From UMGS1766 sp963597355 (GTDB lineage Bacteria; Bacillota; Clostridia; Oscillospirales; Oscillospiraceae), in assembly GCA_963597355.1 (NCBI GenBank), contig CAVBPR010000017.1, positions 1-10,955 on the forward strand: DNA of 10,955 bases, written 5' to 3'. Below the pieces are notes generated by a model, which made no database searches, was not told the DNA's origin, and worked only from the letters and a program-made list of their open reading frames with translations. The translations under genes and the position numbers were made by a program. The stretch's first letter is position 1. Each line of letters opens with the position of its first letter. This document shows positions 8,299 through 10,955 of this stretch, in pieces.

Positions 8299-8351
8299 CA
8301 AGAAATGGAATGTTACTTCAGGTTTTGTCTGAAGTGACATTCCATTTCTTG
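8299..8351. repeat. Long hairpin after mnmA, 23-bp stem with one G-U pair
   Basis: Arms 8299-8321 and 8329-8351 pair over 23 bp with a single G-U wobble, around a 7-base loop (GTTTTGT). It starts 12 bases after the mnmA stop. The plus-strand side lacks a T-tract (CAGAAAGAG follows). On the minus strand it is followed by TTTATAAAAACTTT. It could terminate transcription from either side, protect the mnmA mRNA 3' end, or be a copy of a dispersed palindromic element; the sequence alone does not decide. Confidence 0.65.
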
Positions 8352-8358
8352 CAGAAAG

Positions 8359-8385
8359 AGAACCACCGGCATTGCCGGTGGTTCT
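8359..8385 (-). terminator. GC-rich hairpin, probable terminator for the minus-strand gene
   Basis: A perfect 12-bp stem (8359-8370 with 8374-8385; arm AGAACCACCGGC) with a 3-base loop. On the minus strand it is followed by CTCTTTCTGC, a moderate pyrimidine tract, and it lies about 90 bases after the end of the broken HTH gene. On the plus strand no T-run follows, but together with the adjacent 23-bp hairpin it forms a block that would stop read-through between the convergent units. Confidence 0.6.
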
Positions 8386-8474
8386 AGAAAACTTTAGCTA
8401 TGCAAAAATTCTTTGATATATGATTACCATCCAAAACTTGAATTCCCCGGTCGCACCTCAGCTGTCTTTCTCAC

Positions 8475-9286
8475 CTATTGAGATTCGAAGGCTATAATGA
8501 ACTGTTGTTCAAGAACATCATTTGTCTCATCTGGTTCAAAATGGATTAATAGGTTTGTTAAACCGTTATCCCTAACAACTTCATTCATGAAAAAGTCATA
8601 GGACACACGAGAAATACCATTTAGGCCAGAGTTTGGTTGTTTATTATCTGTTGTAAAAACACATAACTCATCCGATAAAACAGCGCTGCCATCTGGAGTA
8701 ACATGGTGGCTGAACACTGCCGAGATTTTTAGGCCATTCATTTCTTTATCCTCGCCAGTTTGTTCTGGCGGGTTATAATAGAGAAGCTCGGTTTGGCTGC
8801 CGACGTGCAAACCACACCAAACATAATATACGAGCTCTTCTTTTCCTAAATATAAATCTGCACAATCCGTATCAATGGTACTATGCTCAACAGGATCTAC
8901 AACATACCCATTAGGGCGGAGTTTGTTTTTCAAAACATTATCCAAAATCCCATCAAGACAAAATGACTTTCTCCTCAGCTTCCATAATTCAATGAACTCC
9001 AAATTGTTAAAACAGTCTTGTTCGTGTTTATTGTTATTATCAATAGCAACGGACTCACTTAAGTTTGCGCTGTGAAAGTCAATTGAAATTGTTTTTGGCA
9101 AATAGCTTTTTCCACTTTTAATCCAAGTATCTAGTTCTGACTTTTAAACTTTCAAAGTTTACCAATTCTATGAGCCGGAATTCCAGCGTCCTTTTTTATC
9201 CAATTACGGATTGTGTCCTTATTAACACCTAGATAATTAGCTGCTTCTTCTATACCTATCCATCTATCATCTATTATTTTTTCCAT
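8475..9286 (-). pseudogene. Broken gene: excisionase-like HTH domain joined to an unrecognised C-terminal domain
   Basis: Reading down the minus strand, ATG at 9286-9284 has GAGAGG (9300-9295) as ribosome binding site and opens a 44-codon frame, MEKIIDDRWIGIEEAANYLG... through IPAHRIGKL. This is a typical excisionase/MerR-like helix-turn-helix (HTH_17) with the recognition helix around NKDTIRNWIKK. It stops at TGA (9154-9152), where the family normally has Trp (GKLWKF). The coding signal resumes one frame over as KSELDTWIKSGKSYLPKTIS, the expected end of the domain. Restoring it needs TGA to TGG and one extra A in the AAAA run at 9145-9142. The rest of the frame, 208 codons from 9101 to 8475, is clean. 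The intact protein would be about 270 aa. The C-terminal 200 residues are acidic, with a Trp/Tyr-rich centre (ELVYYVWCGLHVG), and match no family I know. Codons are AT-rich compared with neighbours, suggesting acquired DNA. Sequencing error is a possible alternative, but two lesions would be needed. Confidence 0.75.
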
Positions 9287-9320
9287 ATCGAATACCTCTC
9301 TTTAAAATCAGCCATGATTT

Positions 9321-9349
9321 GTTTTACCACTTTCTGATACACTTATCAA
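9321..9349 (-). promoter_or_regulatory. Candidate promoter of the HTH gene
   Basis: On the minus strand TTGATA (9349-9344) is separated by 17 bases from TAAAAC (9326-9321), which is preceded by TGG, an extended -10. The predicted transcript would start near 9313, about 27 bases before the ATG, with the GAGAGG ribosome binding site in between. A small dyad, TGATA-AGTG-TATCA, overlaps the -35 box and spacer and could be an operator half-site pair. Confidence 0.5.
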
Positions 9350-9360
9350 CGTATTTCGTA

Positions 9361-9390
9361 TGATTTTATATGAATGCATATGAATACATA
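9361..9390. repeat. Three phased 10-bp repeats upstream of the HTH gene promoter
   Basis: Three adjoining decamers: TGATTTTATA (9361-9370), TGAATGCATA (9371-9380) and TGAATACATA (9381-9390). The last two differ at one base and the first is more diverged. They lie just upstream of the candidate -35 box of the minus-strand HTH gene. Spacing equal to one helical turn is what iteron-like sites for a small HTH protein would show. Function is inferred, and AT-rich simple sequence can give the same look. Confidence 0.4.
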
Positions 9391-9590
9391 TAATTTTGTT
9401 TAATCCCAATTACCATACTATCAAAAACGCTGCACTAAAAAACGGACAACCAAATTCAATATTTCTATCTACCCAGCCTCAAATCAATACTTCTGCCTAT
9501 CCAACTATAAAAATCAATAGCTTTATCCATCCCCTCTCCTCAACCCTCTCCCCAATATCCATAGTTGATATTCTTGAGCATTTCCATGTA
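9391..9590. other. Gene-poor AT-rich spacer with a degenerate 28-30 bp repeat and a doubtful 21-codon ORF
   Basis: I see no convincing gene here. On the plus strand, 9461-9488 and 9489-9518 are two diverged copies of one unit, each ending in AAATCAAT, and a similar AAATTCAAT ends just before at 9460. On the minus strand, ATG at 9530 opens a 21-codon frame (MDKAIDFYSWIGRSIDLRLGR, stop at 9467-9465) behind a purine-rich GAGGAGAGGGG that would serve as a ribosome binding site. This may be chance, because the purine tract (plus-strand CCCTCTCC repeated at 9531 and 9544) is low-complexity. No good terminator for the P-type ATPase gene is visible. Confidence 0.35.
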
Positions 9591-10955
9591 TCATTTCCTC
9601 ACAAGCAGCGGGGCCTTTTCGGGCACAGGAACTTTTAACAGCACGGCAATCAGGATGCACGGAATTGCGACAAACGGAAGCAGCATGGCTCCGCTGAGCG
9701 CCAACTGGGGCAGCTGGAGCAATGGGGCAAACAGCAGCACAGCGCAGAAGAATCCCAACACCGAAGCCATACTGAGAAAACCGTGCAGCAGATTCATGGG
9801 CAGGCTGGCTTTTATCACACCGGCAAGGCTGACGACGCCAACGGTCAGGTACATAATCAGATTCATTTGCGCATGATTCAGGTCAAGGTGCGGCGCAGCG
9901 AAGAATACGGCAATGCAGCCGAGGAAAATAGCCAGGCTGTTCGGTAAGGCGGAACGGAACGCACTGCTAAGAAAAGCCCCCTCTACCTTATGGTCATTGC
10001 GCTCAAAGGACATAAAGAAAGCCGGGAACGCCTCGATCACCGCATCGATCAGGGTGATTTGAATGGGAATGAACGGAAAATCCGCATTTAGTAGCAGGCA
10101 CAGGACACTCAGCAGCACCGAATAGATGGTCTTGATGAAGAACACTCCTGCGGATTTGGTCAGATTATTGATGACCCTGCGTCCTTCGGAAATCACGTCC
10201 CGAAGAACGGCAAAGTCGGAATCCAGCAAGACCAGCTGCGCCGTCTGCTTGGCGGCATCGCTGCCGTTGCCCATCGCAGCAGAGCAATCCGCCTGCCGCA
10301 TGGCCAGCAGGTCATTCACGCCGTCGCCGGTCATGGCGACCCGATGTCCCTGTTTTTGCAGTGCGGAGATCAGCACTTTCTTTTGCTCCGGTGTCACCCG
10401 ACCAAAAACGGTATGAGATTCGGCTGCTTCCGTCAATTCTTCATCGGTCAACCCTGTTGCATCCAGCAGTCGGTCGGCATGATGCACGCCGGAGAGCCGT
10501 GCCACCGCTGCGGCTGCCGCCGGATTGTCACCCGAGATAATCTTGATATTCATGTCCTGCTCATAGAAGTAGCGAATCGTCCGTGCTGCATTCTTGCGCA
10601 GTTTGTCGGCAATGACGATCATGGCGATCAGGTCTATTTGGGCGGCATCTACATCGCCGCTACCCAGACCGAGAAATAAAACGCGCTTGCCCTGCGCCAT
10701 GAGCTCTTTGGCCTCTTGCGGGATCACCCGACACAGCTTCTCCGGTGCACCCAGCACCAGTGTCCGCCCGTCTGTCAGCGTCACGGACGACCATTTCCGA
10801 TCAGAAGAAAACGGCGTAGCGGAGGTGACTTCATAGGGCTCGTTATGGGAAAAGTGGTCACACAGCGCCTGATAAGTGGAATTGTTATCATCGGTATGGA
10901 CGAGATAGGTCGCCATCAGCCGTTGGAACTCCTGCTCTTCCACATCGTGGTAAAC
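9591..10955 (-). CDS. CtpE/Exp7-like cation P-type ATPase, 5' part outside window
   Basis: The C-terminal part of a membrane cation pump driven by ATP through a phospho-aspartate intermediate. The frame is open through the right edge (V-Y-H-D precedes the GTG at 10943), and the DKTGT phosphorylation motif and N-terminal membrane helices lie beyond it. Residues counted from 10943: nucleotide-binding KWSSV near 50, GAPEKL at 65-70, ISGDNP at 136-141, and the HAD hinge MTGDGVNDLLAM at 204-215. Then come six likely helices, starting with SAGVFFIKTIYSVLLSVLCLLL and ending near VAIPCILIAVLL. The hinge followed by LVLLDSDFAVLRDVISEGRRVINN and the SAGVFFIKT helix is close to Mycobacterium CtpE and pneumococcal Exp7-type ATPases; CtpE has been linked to calcium uptake, but the ion here is not certain. 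It is visibly more GC-rich than the rest of the window, with frequent GCC, CTG and GGC codons. Confidence 0.93.
   Translation of the reverse strand, partial: VYHDVEEQEFQRLMATYLVHTDDNNSTYQALCDHFSHNEPYEVTSATPFSSDRKWSSVTLTDGRTLVLGAPEKLCRVIPQEAKELMAQGKRVLFLGLGSGDVDAAQIDLIAMIVIADKLRKNAARTIRYFYEQDMNIKIISGDNPAAAAAVARLSGVHHADRLLDATGLTDEELTEAAESHTVFGRVTPEQKKVLISALQKQGHRVAMTGDGVNDLLAMRQADCSAAMGNGSDAAKQTAQLVLLDSDFAVLRDVISEGRRVINNLTKSAGVFFIKTIYSVLLSVLCLLLNADFPFIPIQITLIDAVIEAFPAFFMSFERNDHKVEGAFLSSAFRSALPNSLAIFLGCIAVFFAAPHLDLNHAQMNLIMYLTVGVVSLAGVIKASLPMNLLHGFLSMASVLGFFCAVLLFAPLLQLPQLALSGAMLLPFVAIPCILIAVLLKVPVPEKAPLLVRK

Noticed and set aside
8436..8460. Sequence ending in CCCCGGTCGCACCTC that recalls a tRNA 3' end or an attachment site next to an excisionase-like gene
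   Set aside because: No T-arm or acceptor stem can be paired with it, no matching copy is seen elsewhere in the window, and there is no integrase gene.
8475..9101. Treating the 208-codon minus frame as a complete gene starting at TTG 9101
   Set aside because: The codons just upstream in the same frame (KSELDTWIKSGKSY) are clearly the end of the HTH domain, so the TTG is internal to a longer broken gene.
9142..9154. Programmed ribosomal frameshift at TTTAAAA in the HTH gene
   Set aside because: The heptamer is in the wrong register for tandem slippage, and an in-frame TGA upstream must also be bypassed.
9396..9638. 80-codon plus-strand open frame
   Set aside because: It lies across low-complexity spacer, has no ribosome binding site, and runs into the antisense of the ATPase gene; its composition does not look like protein.

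Overview
The window looks like a low-to-mid GC clostridial (Firmicutes/Bacillota) chromosome, perhaps Oscillospiraceae-like. The evidence is a class III fructose-1,6-bisphosphatase (a Firmicutes-type enzyme), strong AGGAGG-type ribosome binding sites, a clostridial-type DUF1015 protein and non-mevalonate isoprenoid synthesis (ispE). The family is a guess. Most of the window is conserved housekeeping metabolism. The unusual part is an AT-rich island at about 8.4-9.6 kb.

Positions 1-3799 (+ strand) look like one operon: a class I/II aminotransferase cut by the left edge, a ThrH-type phosphoserine phosphatase/homoserine phosphotransferase, a DUF1015 protein of unknown function, and ispE, which overlaps the DUF1015 stop codon by 4 bases. 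The first three suggest amino-acid and possibly serine-phosphate metabolism. ispE is probably only a co-transcribed neighbour. A 12-bp perfect hairpin (3807-3839) separates this operon from the convergent fbp gene and probably terminates both.

Positions 3893-8286: fbp (class III FBPase, gluconeogenesis) on the minus strand and pepT on the plus strand diverge from a 166-bp region. That region holds a candidate sigma-A promoter and a 20-bp near-perfect palindrome in the pepT leader. pepT (tripeptidase) overlaps mnmA (tRNA U34 2-thiouridylase) by 8 bp. mnmA is followed by two strong hairpins, one with a 23-bp stem.

Positions 8400-9590 are AT-rich and accessory in character. They contain a broken minus-strand gene whose intact form would be about 270 aa: an excisionase/MerR-like helix-turn-helix followed by a roughly 200-aa domain I do not recognise. 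It is interrupted by a TGA in place of an expected Trp codon and by a one-base loss in an A run, 11-15 bases apart. A promoter and three phased 10-bp repeats lie upstream. Next come about 200 bp of low-complexity DNA with a degenerate 28-30 bp repeat.

Positions 9591-10955 (- strand) hold the C-terminal two thirds or so of a CtpE/Exp7-like cation P-type ATPase that runs off the right edge. It is visibly more GC-rich than the rest of the window.

No rRNA, tRNA, CRISPR array, transposase or integrase was found. I see no convincing complete novel system. The best leads are the broken HTH-plus-unknown-domain gene and the DUF1015/thrH pairing.
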